NCBI RefSeq assembly: GCF_017591425.1
Contig: NW_024465751.1
Coordinates: 8,122,001-8,186,000, forward strand
Length of the DNA: 64,000 bases
DNA from: Ochotona curzoniae
Taxonomy: Eukaryota > Chordata > Mammalia > Lagomorpha > Ochotonidae
Direction of reading: 5' to 3'
Within the stretch, counting starts at the first letter, position 1. Each line of letters opens with the position of its first letter. Positions 11,587 through 22,861 of this stretch are shown here, piece by piece. Under the pieces are notes generated by a model. It did no database searches, was not told the origin of the DNA, and saw nothing but the letters and a program-made list of their open reading frames with translations. Made by a program: the position numbers and the translations under genes.

Positions 11587-12416
11587 TCTGGCACCTGCCA
11601 GTAGGTGTATGGGCTGGATAATAGGTTGGTTGTGTTGAACTAGGCTTCAATGTCCATTGACGTGTGCGAGAGCTAAATGGGATGTGGAACAGACTGGACA
11701 AGCCTGCGGTACATACTGGCAAGCATGGGAACCAGGGTAGGGGGCAAATCTGGTAAGGGTTTTGGGGAGTCGCCCCAACTAGACTGCAGCTCCAACTGGT
11801 TTGCATGTAGACCGAGTATGAAGTGGGTAGGATCGAGCTGGACTACAACACCCATTGGTTCACGAGGAAGACGGGGCTGGAAACCGAATGGACCCAGCAA
11901 TTGCAACGACCAGCATGTGCATAAGCTGATTGGTGTGACGAACGATGTTGGAGTCTGTACTAGCAAACTCACGCAAGAATCAGATCTGGGATCAACTCAG
12001 ATGAAGTTTCTTTGGATATCCCTCCAACTGAACTGCTGATCTTGGAACCCCAACCATCAAGAGACTGTCAGCCAGTGGACTCTGAATAGGTTTCATTGCG
12101 GTTGGGACGGTGAGATTGGCAGCAATCCAGAACTGATGAACTATCAAAACTGTTTGAGCAGGACCCTTGGAGAGCGCCTCATGTTGGGGACGGGGGATGG
12201 GGGGGGGAGTTGGGTGGGGCTTTTCCCTTTGCTACTCCCCTAACCCCAGATACAGGGAAAAATGATTGTATTAGTGTGGAAACAATGATATTACCCACTT
12301 TCACAAAAAAAAAAAAAGAAAAAGAAAAAGTTGTGCATATAAACAGGTAAATAGTAATTCTTACTAGATTAAAAATTTAGTCACTAGCACTTTTCCCTGA
12401 AAAAAAAAAAAAAAAA
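11587..12416 (+). mobile_element. Retroposed element with a GC-rich repeat body, two poly(A) tracts and a 15-bp TSD
   Basis: It is flanked by the perfect duplication AAGAGGTAGGGCCTT (11572-11586 and 12417-12431). The body at 11600-12000 contains imperfect units of about 55-80 bp with motifs such as GACTGCAGCTCC and ACAACACCCATTGG. It is followed by a unique-looking part and a G-rich tract (12190-12220) typical of L1 3' UTRs. A first poly(A) tract (12305-12330) is followed by 69 bp of other sequence with ATTAAA (12368-12373), then a second poly(A) (12400-12418). It was most likely mobilised by L1. Its family is not one I can name: a 5'-truncated L1 3' UTR or a composite retroposon. Confidence 0.8.
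12331..12399 (+). other. Probable 3' transduced segment
   Basis: A 69-bp non-repetitive stretch lies between the element's internal poly(A) and the terminal poly(A) that abuts the TSD. ATTAAA at 12368-12373 sits about 26 bp before the terminal tail, as a used poly(A) signal should. No AATAAA precedes the internal tail. Confidence 0.65.
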
Positions 12417-12708
12417 AAGAGGTAGGGCCTTAAAGGAGATCATTAGGTCTTTAGGGCTTAGTCCTTAAGAATGGGATTAGTGACCTTAAAAAAGAGGCCC
12501 TGGGGAGCAAGTTAGATCCCTCCCTCTTCCTGAGAATACTGCCAAAAGGCACAGGCTAGGAGCCAGAAAAGAATGCCCTTACCAGACTTCGAACCTGCCA
12601 GCACCTTCTCTTGAACTTTCCACCTCCAGAAGGGTGAAAATAAGTCTGTTATTTAGCAGTGACCCAACCTGTGCTCTTCCGTTACAGTAGCCCAAATGGA
12701 CTAACACA

Positions 12709-14145
12709 TATGTACATGCAGTGTAAAAAGCCCTTTGAAAACTAGAATACTGGGAAAAAGAATACATCTGTTTCCCTTCTTTCACTCTCCTCGCAAAGTA
12801 TCCTTTGTCCTTCCTTCTAAACAGGGACAATGCCCAGGATATGGCCCATGAAATCATCTGGTCTGGCCTTGCCCAGATAACTGCAGATGGGACTCAAAAT
12901 TCAATAAACCTACAGCAGACTAATTCTTAAGCTGATAATGCTGTATGGCCCGTGAATTATATTACAGATGTCCACCCTGTTAAAGGCAGCTTACAGAGCA
13001 GAAATCCCTAAAACCCAACCTAAGAACCTATTTACACATGGCTTAGGAGTCACAGAAAGCCATGTTTTACCACCATTTACCATAATCACCATGTGTTTGT
13101 GCTACAGAAATTACATTTAACAACAAGCTGCTTAAACTCATGAGCAGCTCATAAACAAAAAAAGATCAAATTCTACAGAAATTAAACTTATTGCTTCATA
13201 ATTTAAAAAGTTCTTCTCAACAAATTTTGAAATGACAAGCCAGGTACTATCTTTATCAAATGAAATATCCTAACTATTTGATTAAGCAGACCTTTGAACA
13301 CTGACTTCCAGCTTAGTTTCGACACTGGCAAAGTGTTAGTCACAGAGACGTTTCCCAGAAGGTACGCAATATGTATTTTCCTACCAAGGATTAAAGTTCT
13401 AACTTCCTCTCTTGTCCTCAATGCCTCAAAGACATGGGAGCATGCAGCACTAAGACCACTGCCTCCTGTGCTTGCAATTCTAATACAGAAAATATTTCCC
13501 AAAAAGAAATGAGCCTCACTTCTTTTTTCTATAGACACTATTCTCCCTTTAGCACAGCTTGCTTTGTAGCCGCTTTGATTCTGGATTCACTTTGTAGTTC
13601 TTTAATGTAACTCTCAATACCAAAAGCCTAAATAATATCCCCTCCCCTACCTGATTATTCTGTTACACTGTGGATCTCAACTTTCTCATTATCAGTTAAA
13701 TAAACTTCTATTGACCACCCCACTAGTGGACGTTGGTGATACCAAGGCTTAGCTGACAGAACACAGCTATCTTCTGTTAGAAGATAAACAACACAAAATG
13801 TGAAAGGCACAGTGAGGGAAGTGTGTTTTGCTCCAGTTTGCATGACAGTATGTGAAAGGAGGGCACGGGCTGGGAGGTAGGAGGAGGAATACAGATAGCA
13901 TACTATCTATCTGAGGAAAGCAAGATTTGGGAAGAGAAAGGAAAGGTAGAGGCAAGCTTCATGGAAGCAATTCTTGTGAAGCCTCTGACCCAGGCACTTG
14001 AGCCCAGCACACTCAGGAGCCCTGGGCCTACCCTGCTACAGGGCTGACTGAGGTGAAGCCTGGTAAGAGCTTCTATCCAACACTCTATGTTCTCTAATGG
14101 TCTTCCGGACACATCCCCCACAAACTAGAGAATCTTAGTATTTCT
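12709..14145. other. Intronic sequence, nothing recognised
   Basis: Open frames at 13203-13538 (minus) and 13294-13512 (plus) overlap each other. They show no recognisable domain and no convincing exon boundaries. Confidence 0.5.
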
Positions 14146-14146
14146 G

Positions 14147-14438
14147 TTTTTTAAGATTCAATTATATTTACTTGAAAGACAGAATTATAGAGAGAAGGAG
14201 AGACAGAGAGGGATCCTCTATCCACTGGTCATTCCCTAAACTGTCGCAGGGACTGGAGCTGGGCTGATTTGGGTCTCCCACACGGATGCAGGGACCCAAG
14301 ACCTTGGGCCATTCTCTGTTGATTTTCGAATCCAATATCAGGCAGATGGATTTCAAGTGAGGCAGGGGCACCCTTTGGGGATGCTGGAGACCATGTTGAA
14401 GGCAGAAGATTAACTTGCTATGTCATAGTGCTTGCTAC
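14147..14438 (-). mobile_element. CSINE, reverse orientation
   Basis: TTAAGATTCAATTATATTTA, AGAGAAGGAGAGACAGAGAG, GGTCTCCCACACGGATGCAG and CTTGCTATGTCATAGTGC. Confidence 0.85.
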
Positions 14439-14439
14439 C

Positions 14440-15064
14440 AAAAGATCTTAAAATAATCAAAAGAACTTAGCCACCATTTCCAGTGGAATTCAAAAGAAAG
14501 GGAAATGTTCATTGATTCCTAGGTATCCCTTAGAAAAATTATTTAGTAATAGCAACTAAAAAGATAAGCAAAATATGTATTTGAGGATTTAATATTCTTT
14601 TAAAATACATAGCTTCCACAGAGCCATAAAGTTTCTAACAAATAGGAACTTCAACCTCAAAGCCCTTGTCTTTACACTGAATGGATGTCCTCAATAGGTA
14701 ATGAGGGCAATCCAAGGCCATGATGCTAGAACGTTTCCTCAACTTTTATTAATACTCCCTAGAAATTATTATCTGCTCCACTCACTTACTGGAAGCCTCT
14801 CAGATTCTTGAACAAATTCTAAGGTTGCCTTTTTTTCTAATTAATAAGATATCTTGGTATTTGGATTTACTTCTCACTAGTAGAGTTATCAAACTGCCTT
14901 GGGCCTTCTAATTCTCCTCCAAGAACAAAGGTTTATAGGCTAAATTAAAACACATTCCATTTACAACCAACCTAATAAAAAAAAGTTACTGTATAATTGG
15001 AAATTGAAACAAGAAATAAAACTCAGAAGCCTCGGTCTATAATATACCTCCTATTTTCATTTTA
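14440..15064. other. Intronic sequence, nothing recognised
   Basis: AT-rich single-copy-looking sequence without an exon-like structure. Confidence 0.5.
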
Positions 15065-15065
15065 C

Positions 15066-15345
15066 CATTTTTTTTTTTAATTTCAGAGTCAGAATAACAG
15101 CTAGACAAGAATTTTCATCAGCTACTTTCCAAATGCCCACAGTAGCCAGAGTTGGACTAATACCCAGAGCCAAGAACTCAATCCAGGGCTTCTATGTGGG
15201 TGGCAAAAACCCAATTACCTGATCTACTGCAGCCCATCATCTGCACTGGCAGGAGGCTGGAGTGAGAGACAGGGGTAGGAATCAAACTCAGGCATTTAGA
15301 TATGGGATGTAAAATAAACAGCAAGAATAAATGTCTGCCCCTCCA
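15066..15345 (-). mobile_element. CSINE (old), reverse orientation
   Basis: TTTTTTAATTTCAGAGTCAG, CCAAATGCCCACAGTAGCC, GGCTTCTATGTGGGTGGC and AATGTCTGCCCCTCC follow an older CSINE subfamily in reverse. Confidence 0.65.
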
Positions 15346-15854
15346 TAAGCATATGTTTTAGAATGTAACTAATTTGATTCTCATTGCTTAGAGACATTAT
15401 ATAATTTCCTTGAACTGAATACCCAGCAGGTGACAAGAACTGAAATGACAGTGTGGTTATCAAGTCTGGAGGAAGATAATACTATACTATTATACACAGT
15501 AAAATAATATCATTAAACTGTTATGTTTTCAGACTGGGTGGCCACCTTGAAAAATCTAAACCTTCTAACTGTAAACTATATTGATTCTCCTATATGTTAT
15601 GCTCTGGAAGTACAAGAGGAAGATGTCAACAAAAATGTCCTCTTGCATTAAGATGTTTTAAAATGTTTAAGTTAGCTTTCAAACTGCTTTCCAGCTTAAA
15701 TTTACAATTATCTTGGCCTGAGATTAAAGGAGAAAATATTTTCAGAATGTTCACTACGTGAAGATCTACTCCTTTTGAAAGTATTAATCACAACAGCCTA
15801 TGTGGTATAATTAGCCCCCTTCTGCAGTAAGGAAACTGAAGGTTAATGAGGACA

Positions 15855-16018
15855 CAGCAGCAAGGCTGAGCCAGGAAAAGCCAGGAGCCAGAACTCCATC
15901 AGAAGCCATTTTCCACTGCCTTCACAGGAACATTTGTAGGATGTTGGATCACAAGTAGAGTAGGAAGAAGCTGAACCATACTCTGATATGGGATGATAGT
16001 GTTGAAAGGCAGAGTGCC
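15855..16018 (-). mobile_element. Partial CSINE (old), reverse
   Basis: GCAAGGCTGAGCCAGGAAAA, GCCATTTTCCACTGCCTTC and TGATATGGGATGATAGTG represent the 5' two-thirds of an old CSINE, followed at once by another copy. Confidence 0.6.
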
Positions 16019-16029
16019 AAAGATGGTGG

Positions 16030-16347
16030 AGGAACAGGCTGGGAAAAACAGAGAGAGACAGACAGACAGACAGACTGAGAGACACACACACTTCCATCCT
16101 CTAGTTTACCTTCATTCGCAGCAACAGCTAAAGACAGGCCAAGCCAAAGACAGAAACCAGGAACCCAATCTAGGTCTTCCATGCAACAGGGGCCCAAGCA
16201 CTGGAGCCAATGTCTGCTCTCTCTGGATGCACAAAAACAGAAAACTGGATTTGAAAGGGAGTAGAATGGGCTCAAGCCAGCACTCCCACATGGGATGTGG
16301 GTATTCCAAAAGGAGACTTAACTTGCTGTACAACAATGCCACTCAAG
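16030..16347 (-). mobile_element. CSINE (old), reverse
   Basis: It starts with (GACA)n-rich tail sequence, then GCAACAGCTAAAGACAGGCC, CATGCAACAGGGGCCCAAGC, CACATGGGATGTGGGTATTC and GCTGTACAACAATGCCAC. The open frames over it are repeat-derived. Confidence 0.75.
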
Positions 16348-16349
16348 AC

Positions 16350-17090
16350 AGTTTTCTCTTTAGACTAAGCTTCTCAAACTTATAAATTTGAGTTATTAAT
16401 AATAAGAAATGTGTAAGAGCCTAAGTATACTTTATAAGACCAAAACCACTCTTAACCTCTTAACTCATCTGGAAACTATAACTCAAAGTGAATTCAGTGA
16501 ACTCCAACAGTGACAAAAATGTCATGAAAGAGTCTTGAAATACATAGCCAAAAAAAAAAAAAAAAAATCACTGAGCAAGTGCTCTGGGTGAAGTTCCCAC
16601 CCTTCCTGAGACACAGAGTCAGCAGAGCCACCTTTGCTAATTTTATAAATTGGCTGTGCTTCTTTAGGAAGCTCGGGGATCCAAAAGGGCTTTCCATCCC
16701 TTAACTGAAGCAAAGGGTCCAGTCTCCTAGGGAAAGGGACTCAAGGGTGTATTCATATTCACAAAAATGGCTTAAGCAAACCCTTGGCAAATATTATGTA
16801 AGGAGGGAAACCAGAAGAAAAGTGAATTCACTATCTTTTATCCATAAGCAGACTAGCCCTCCAAAACACCATAAACAAACACTATACTAACAGGCATACA
16901 ACAAACAGGCTCTACTGAAATTGGACCACAATAAACTAATTATGGTAGAACTGGTTTCCTTTGTTGTTTTTTTTTTTTAAACTATACACTAACTTTTTAC
17001 TCCTTCTTGCCTTTTGTTGTTGTTGTTGGTTGTGGTGGTGGTGATCAAAAAATAGTCCTATGTATAACTGTTTGTTTTATCTATAATTGT
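16350..17090. other. Intronic sequence with short homopolymer tracts
   Basis: It holds A and T runs (16550-16567, 16968-16979) and a (TTG)n/(TGG)n tract near 17017-17043. No gene was recognised. Confidence 0.5.
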
Positions 17091-17094
17091 TCAA

Positions 17095-17230
17095 AGAGGT
17101 ATAGAGGACAAATGCTATTAATACTCTGTTTTAGAAACGAGGAAGCTAAAGCGCTGGGACTTGTCTAAGGTCACAGCCTGAAAGAACAGATTTACAATTT
17201 AAAGTCAGACCTTTACTTCTCAGCCAACAT
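17095..17230 (+). repeat. MIR remnant
   Basis: TTTTAGAAACGAGGAAGCTA, GCTGGGACTTGTCTAAGGTC and ACAGCCTGAAAGAACAG follow the second half of the MIR consensus. Confidence 0.6.
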
Positions 17231-17794
17231 TCTTATTAAATGCCACGGCTCAGAAGAGGTAAAGGGGGAAGTGAAGGAGATTATGATCGTTTAGACTTCA
17301 GTTTCAAAATAATTACATCTGGTTTTGTGACTTTTCATTACTCATTGTTGTCTGATGAGTAAGTCATTCACTAAAATCATCAAATCAAAAAGTAAAAATT
17401 GTCTTCATTTACTAATTATTTCCTCATTGAACAAAGGTTTTAGTTTAAGTATTTCATAATAAAGTGACTCAGCGACCAAGTAAGTCCAATTGACATTAGT
17501 CATTTGATCAAGTGTTACATGAGATTCATACAAAACTCTTGGGACAGGAGGGTGGACAGGAATAAGCCTTTATGAAAATGATAACTAAATTAAAAACAAA
17601 AAATAAATGTAAAGCTTATACATTTTTTCCTTCCAGTTAAACCATGTTAAAAAAATAAATGTGACAAATGTTATCACCATTTGTTCCAAGTTGTTGGTTT
17701 ATAAGAAAAACTCATCAATTAAAATCAGCATGTGGTAGACATATTTTGGTAAGAGAAAGAAGTTAAAAGTGAAGAGGAACGAACAGTAAGACCT
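17231..17794. other. Intronic sequence, nothing recognised
   Basis: AT-rich. No exon, RNA gene or named repeat could be supported. Confidence 0.5.
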
Positions 17795-17925
17795 TGTCCT
17801 TATATGGCACTTTTACCTCCTAAGTATTTTCACGTAGTTATCTCATCTTTTAATCAAAAAATAACTCAGAGATACAGCCTTAGAAACTTGCTGTAGGTCA
17901 TACACCTGCTCAGGGACAGGTACAG
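17795..17925 (+). repeat. MIR remnant
   Basis: TATGGCACTTTTACCTCCTA, GTTATCTCATCTTTTAATC and AACTTGCTGTAGGTCATACA keep MIR order. Confidence 0.5.
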
Positions 17926-18015
17926 AAAAAAAAATTAAATGATTACGTTGAACATTAGCACTGGACAACTTACCACTTTCAGAGGATTACAAATAATGCT
18001 CTATAATCCATTCAT

Positions 18016-18359
18016 TTTTAAAAAAGATTTATTTTCATTTGAAAGGCAGACTTACAGAGAAGAAAGACAAAGAGAGAAAGTGAACTTTCATCCACTAGTA
18101 CATTCACAAAATGGCTGTCACCAAATGGCTGCAAGGGCAGGAGGTGAGCCAAAAATAGCTAAAAATGGGAGACAGAATTTCTTCCAGGTCTCCCATATGT
18201 GTGGAGAGCCCAAGGACTTGAGCCATCCTCTGCTGCACTCCCAGGCATCAAGTAGGGAGCTGAACCGGAAGTGTGACAGCTGGAACACAAACTGGCACTC
18301 ACATGGGATGTCAGTGCCACAGGTAGAGACGTAGCCTACCAAGCCACTGAGCTGACTCC
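18016..18359 (-). mobile_element. CSINE, reverse orientation
   Basis: AAAAAAGATTTATTTTCATT, AAAGGCAGACTTACAGAGAA, CAGGTCTCCCATATGTGTGG, ACTCACATGGGATGTCAGTG and CAAGCCACTGAGCTGACTCC. Confidence 0.85.
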
Positions 18360-18451
18360 AGATACTCTGTATTTTAAAGGTAAGGCACTTTAATTCCATC
18401 TTCTGGCACAGAAATTCCATTAGTATTACAAAAAAATGTAATATAACATTC

Positions 18452-18771
18452 TCTTTTTTAAAAAAGATTTATTTTTAATCAGATTTAGGGATAGGAGGAG
18501 AGACAGAAAGATTTTCCATCTGCTAATTCACTCTCCAAATTGCCACAACAGCTGCAGCTGAGCCAAACCAAAGCTATGGGCCAGGAGCTTCTAACGGGTC
18601 TCCCCTGCCAGTGCAGGGTCTCAAGACTTTGGACCATCCTCTACTGCTTTTCCAGGCTACAAACAGGGAGTTAGATGGGAAGTGGAGCATCTAGGACGCA
18701 AACTGGCACTCAGATGGGATCCTGAAGCTTGCAAGGTGATGATTTACCCTTTGAGGGATGGTGCCAGGCCT
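18452..18771 (-). mobile_element. CSINE (young type), reverse
   Basis: AAAAAAGATTTATTTTTAAT, GAGGAGAGACAGAAAGATTT, GCTTTTCCAGGCTACAAACA, CTCAGATGGGATCCTGAAGC and GATGGTGCCAGGCCTGG. Confidence 0.88.
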
Positions 18772-19257
18772 GGAACATAGTCTCATCTCATCTATGTTAT
18801 TTATAGGTATGCTAAGCAGTATCTTAGGAATTTCATCCAAATGAGTTGAGCATAAAGTTTTTCTGCTGATGTTATAAAAACTCCAGCTGAGCTTCAGCTT
18901 TGCATTAGATTTCATTTCTGATTTCACAAGGGAAGGAGCTTTTCAACAAGCACAGTCAGGTTTCTGTTCCACTTAAGAGTCCCTATTGGCATTTCACAGG
19001 ACACTTGACTTTTGTTTCATATAAAAGGCTAGAATACACATCGGGATTAGAGAGAGTACTGATGAGTACTGAGGACTAGTTTCTTGGTACTATGCGCACT
19101 CCAAGAACCACAGTCTAGGTAATTGGAATGCAGCTGTGGAAGAATGGATGGCACTGCAGGTGTCAGTCAGCCAGGGGAAGGTGAAAAGAACAAAGTCAGA
19201 ATGTCTGGAAATCAATTGAGCAGTCCTACCACATTCAACTATTTCTGACTTACTGTT
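18772..19257. other. Intronic sequence, nothing recognised
   Basis: No gene or named repeat was recognised. A minus-strand frame at 18691-18927 overlaps the SINE head and is not a gene. Confidence 0.5.
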
Positions 19258-19475
19258 CTTAAATTTTACTTATCTGATTTTCTCTGCCCCAATAACTAGG
19301 ACTGAGCCAGGAGGATGCTAGGGGCTTGAAGCTCAGGCTGGGTCTCCTGTAGCAGGAGCTTAGTCACGTGGGCCATCCATCTGGCTGGAGTGAACCTGGG
19401 CCTCAAATCCAGACACTCTGATACAGATGTGGGTATTCCAGTTGGCGTCTAATTGCTGTGCCAGATGCCTGCCTT
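19258..19475 (-). mobile_element. CSINE fragment (old), reverse
   Basis: GGACTGAGCCAGGAGGATGC, GATGTGGGTATTCCAGTTGG and GCTGTGCCAGATGCCTGCC mark an old, shortened copy. Confidence 0.65.
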
Positions 19476-21640
19476 GGCTTGACTTTCCTTAAACATCCCT
19501 TTCTACAGCAAAAACTGAAATGACTGCTTTAAGACAAAACAAAGCATCACAAAGATTACATTAACAGTTCCTCGTAACCAATTTTATTATATTTTATTCG
19601 TGAGCCATGAAGATTTGTATTATTTTGAAGAATGCTATAATATATGACATTTAAGGGGGGAAAAAAAAGGAAACCCAGAAAGAAAAGCAATTCAGAAAGC
19701 CCCAATGGATAAAAGATCAGGCTGGCCACTAGACAGAGAATGAAAGCACCACTGTTTCCAGATGCTCAATACTCCAAGAAAGAAAACAGGATGGAAAGAA
19801 ATTCCTTCCATTCTCTCTGTATGGCTCACCAGGCAGTGGTTCCGCTTAAGAATGAAAGAGTTTGTCCTAACAAAGGTAACTGGAAACTCACACAGGGCTG
19901 CAGAACCAGAAAATCCATGTATATGCTCTCCGTTATCCCTCATCCTACTCTCCCGATTGCCAACAGCTCTCGGAGAGGATGTGTCTCAAAACTTGCATAT
20001 GATACCTCAGGAGAACACATTTTTATCTCTAAAACATTTTTCTCTACCAAGGATTTTTAAAATGGATGTTATTAAGAAACAAAGATGTAAATAAAATAAT
20101 TCAATGAACAGCATAACTATGTGCACAAAAATACATTTTCAAGCTGCCTTTTTTCAAAGTCTTATATATATTTTTAGAGAAAGACTGAAGGGTATTTCTG
20201 AATTAAAAATTGAATTTCTACCTTGTTGTCTGGTTCATATATCTGGAATAATCCTGTCTCCCCTCATTTTCATTAACCAATGCATACCACCTGTCCTTTG
20301 GTGCTACACACATAGGCAAGGCTACCATCAGGGAGCCCCAATCAAACTTCAAATGTTAGAACGCTCATTGGCCTCTGCACTAGCGCAGCCCCCTGGTTCT
20401 GCCCAACTCTTTCTGGTTGTAACTGCACTGCGAACAGTGTCCCATTCTACTTGAAACAACGTCACTCTTCAACTACCAAATAAACTTTGTCCTAGGAAAG
20501 TGCCTCTTCCTTCACCTCTCAAGGACAGTTTCTGGTCTTTCCCTGTGGTTTTCTGCTGCCCATTTTACCCTCCAAACTTTAATTCAAAATTCCCCTTCAG
20601 GTACTTGGAACTTGATCAAGGGAATGAGTTTTTCTTTAAGAAAACTTCCCAGTATCCCTATCAGTTAGTATTTTTAACTATTTTGGTGCTTTGATGCAAC
20701 TCCATTTTACCTTTTCCAAACTTCGTGTGCTATTCCCGCCTTGAAAATAAAATTGAACTTCTGTGGCAGTGCAGAAAAGCTAGAATTTAATCCCTTGTTC
20801 TGAATTTTCTATGCATGCTTTTTTTGTGTCTGGCAAACTCTTTCACAGCTAACCTGATTTTTGTAGCCACTAGTGTATAAATGGCAAGACACTTTTGCAT
20901 CTTTCTTTAACTAAGTACACTGCTGGCACTAGGACGTTTTAACCAGGAGACAAGCAACTGCTTTCAATCTACATTGTGGAAATGCATTAATTTTATGGTC
21001 AACCTTAACATTTGGTGACCTACCACCCACATCAATGTATTTCCCTTCTTTTGCACTATTACCCCAGTCTGCAAAACTGCCAGAGAGTGCGGAAAGGCTT
21101 CAATCTTAAAAATCTTTACATGTATGATTACAGTGAGAAGGCTGATATTGGAAGGAGGCTGAAGTGAAAAACTAAAACAGTTCAATGCTACATATAGACT
21201 ACCACCTATGTCAGAAATAACCAGGAGTTAGTAACACTTAAGAACATTGATACCACTTAATGAATCCAAGTAATTTTTTGCTGACATTTCCTGCGCCACT
21301 GAAGCCAAGGTGTCCAGTGATCAGGCCTGGTGCCTCAGTGCCTGCCTGAGCACTGTGGTGAGCCAGGTTGTCAGAGCTCTCTGTGCTTCTCCTGCCCATG
21401 CTGCACTGTGTCCCCTCTTTGGAAGCTGCAACATCCAATAATCACTGCATGTCTGTAAAACATGCTTTCTGTTTCTCACTATTGGATTACTGCACTGCCT
21501 TTTCAGAGGCCTAGCTCTTTCCTGGCCTTCTGCATAGAAACACCTCCATGCCCCCTATCAAGCAGTGAGTTCAATGCAGTCTCCACTTTGCTGGGTACCA
21601 ACTGTTGGATCCATCTCTTAATCTCCTTTATAAAATTAGG
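19476..21640. other. Intronic sequence, nothing recognised
   Basis: About 2.2 kb without a SINE, which is unusual for this window. Open frames at 19740-20094 and 20104-20454 match no family I know and lack clear splice contexts. The stretch could hold conserved non-coding sequence, but that cannot be judged from one genome. Confidence 0.4.
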
Positions 21641-21654
21641 GAGCTGAGTCAATA

Positions 21655-21905
21655 GCAGCACTTCCCAAAGTGGACTCTATAGAATATCAGTCCATTCTCT
21701 GAAGAACATTTAGAGTTAAAGTAAATTTAATAAATTTCTGAATATCCTTCTCCATTGGAAAATCATAAAATCATAATGCGTAAAAGTATATTAAAGGCTC
21801 CAGAAAAATTTAATCAAGCATTTCCCAAACTGATCTGGCCACAAAATCCTCTTTTCCTATTATGCTTACCCACATCCTGATTAAGAAATACTATGGACCA
21901 AATTT
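21655..21905 (+). repeat. Possible hAT-type DNA transposon remnant
   Basis: GCAGCACTTCCCAAAGTGGA near one end and CATTTCCCAAACTGATCTGG further on resemble the ends of MER-type non-autonomous hAT elements. The assignment is weak. Confidence 0.3.
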
Positions 21906-22528
21906 TTGAAAATGTTAAGTTGGAAGAAAATGGAAACTGCAAACATTTTAGGATTTTGGTTAAAATTCAATACTTAATAACTACAAAATACTAAGAAGGA
22001 TCAGCCTTATTATAACTTTATATATAGAATTTTTACCAATTAGAAAATACTTTACTAGATAATCTAAGAGATCTTATATACATAAGTTTTTTTTTTTTCC
22101 TATAGAGACATCTCAAATAGTAAAAATGCTTTTATTTACAGACCTAACTTTGTTATTAGGGAAAAAGCAACCACACAAAACTTCAATTTGAGGATAACTG
22201 CAGCATTTCAAAGCACTGAAATTCAAACTATTTCCTGATAATAATGATGGACATTTTCTAGGGTCAGTTGGTCAAAGAAAAATCAATGAAAAATCAAAAG
22301 TAAACATTCCTTGTTAATTTTTATACCTGAGCAATGCTACTATAGATGAAAAGATTAATAAAATACATAACACACTGGAAAAATTTTTTAAATAAGGGTG
22401 TGAACAGAGTTCAGGGAAATGAAGAAGTGCTGCACTATGCATCACTACTCCCAAATAAAAGCACTCCCGATGAAACTGTTAAATATGCCTTGGCAATTTG
22501 GCACTAGATTTCTTCCATTGCCTATAAA

Positions 22529-22550
22529 TGTGTGTGTGTGTGTGTGTGTG
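22529..22550 (+). repeat. (TG)11 microsatellite
   Basis: An uninterrupted TG run. Confidence 0.97.
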
Positions 22551-22639
22551 TACAGAAACACAGCAAACAAAAATAAAAGAGTTTGAAGTTACCATGTAAT
22601 TCATCCAAGAAAAACAAAAACACACTTTCACTGCACTTA

Positions 22640-22860
22640 TGTAGTAACATTATTGACAATAACCATTTACACACAATCTGAACGACTGTCCATGAAAGAA
22701 TGGATACAATGAAATGTGGTATAAACATATAGTGGAATAAAGTTCAGAAACATAAATAAATAAATAGAGTGTTACTCCATACCTAACATCACGGGGCCTC
22801 AAAAAGCACGATAAGTGAAAGAAGTCAGAAAAGATAAAAAAAAAAAAAAAACTAAGTCAA
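22640..22860 (+). mobile_element. Ancient L1 3'-end fragment
   Basis: GTCCATGAAAGAATGGATAC, AATGTGGTATAAACATATAG and AAGTGAAAGAAGTCAGAAAA are the hallmark end-of-ORF2 and 3'-UTR phrases of old L1M families. It ends near a poly(A) run. Confidence 0.7.
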
Positions 22861-22861
22861 T

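Larger units (their letters stand above)
11496..12708 (+). mobile_element. MLT1-like LTR, split by a retroposon
   Basis: The two halves are 11496-11586 and 12432-12708. They read as one MLT1 (MaLR) LTR: GGTATTAAGAGGTAGGGCCT, then GGAGATCATTAGGTC, AATGGGATTAGTGACC, CTGCCAGCACCTTCTCTTG and CCCAAATGGACTAACACA. The rejoined site matches the continuous consensus phrase that I recall, which fixes the pre-insertion state. Confidence 0.75.

Noticed and set aside
20104..20454. 116-aa plus-strand frame, hydrophobic in parts
   Set aside because: It has no recognised family, start context or splice signals, and overlapping frames in the neighbouring region are equally open.
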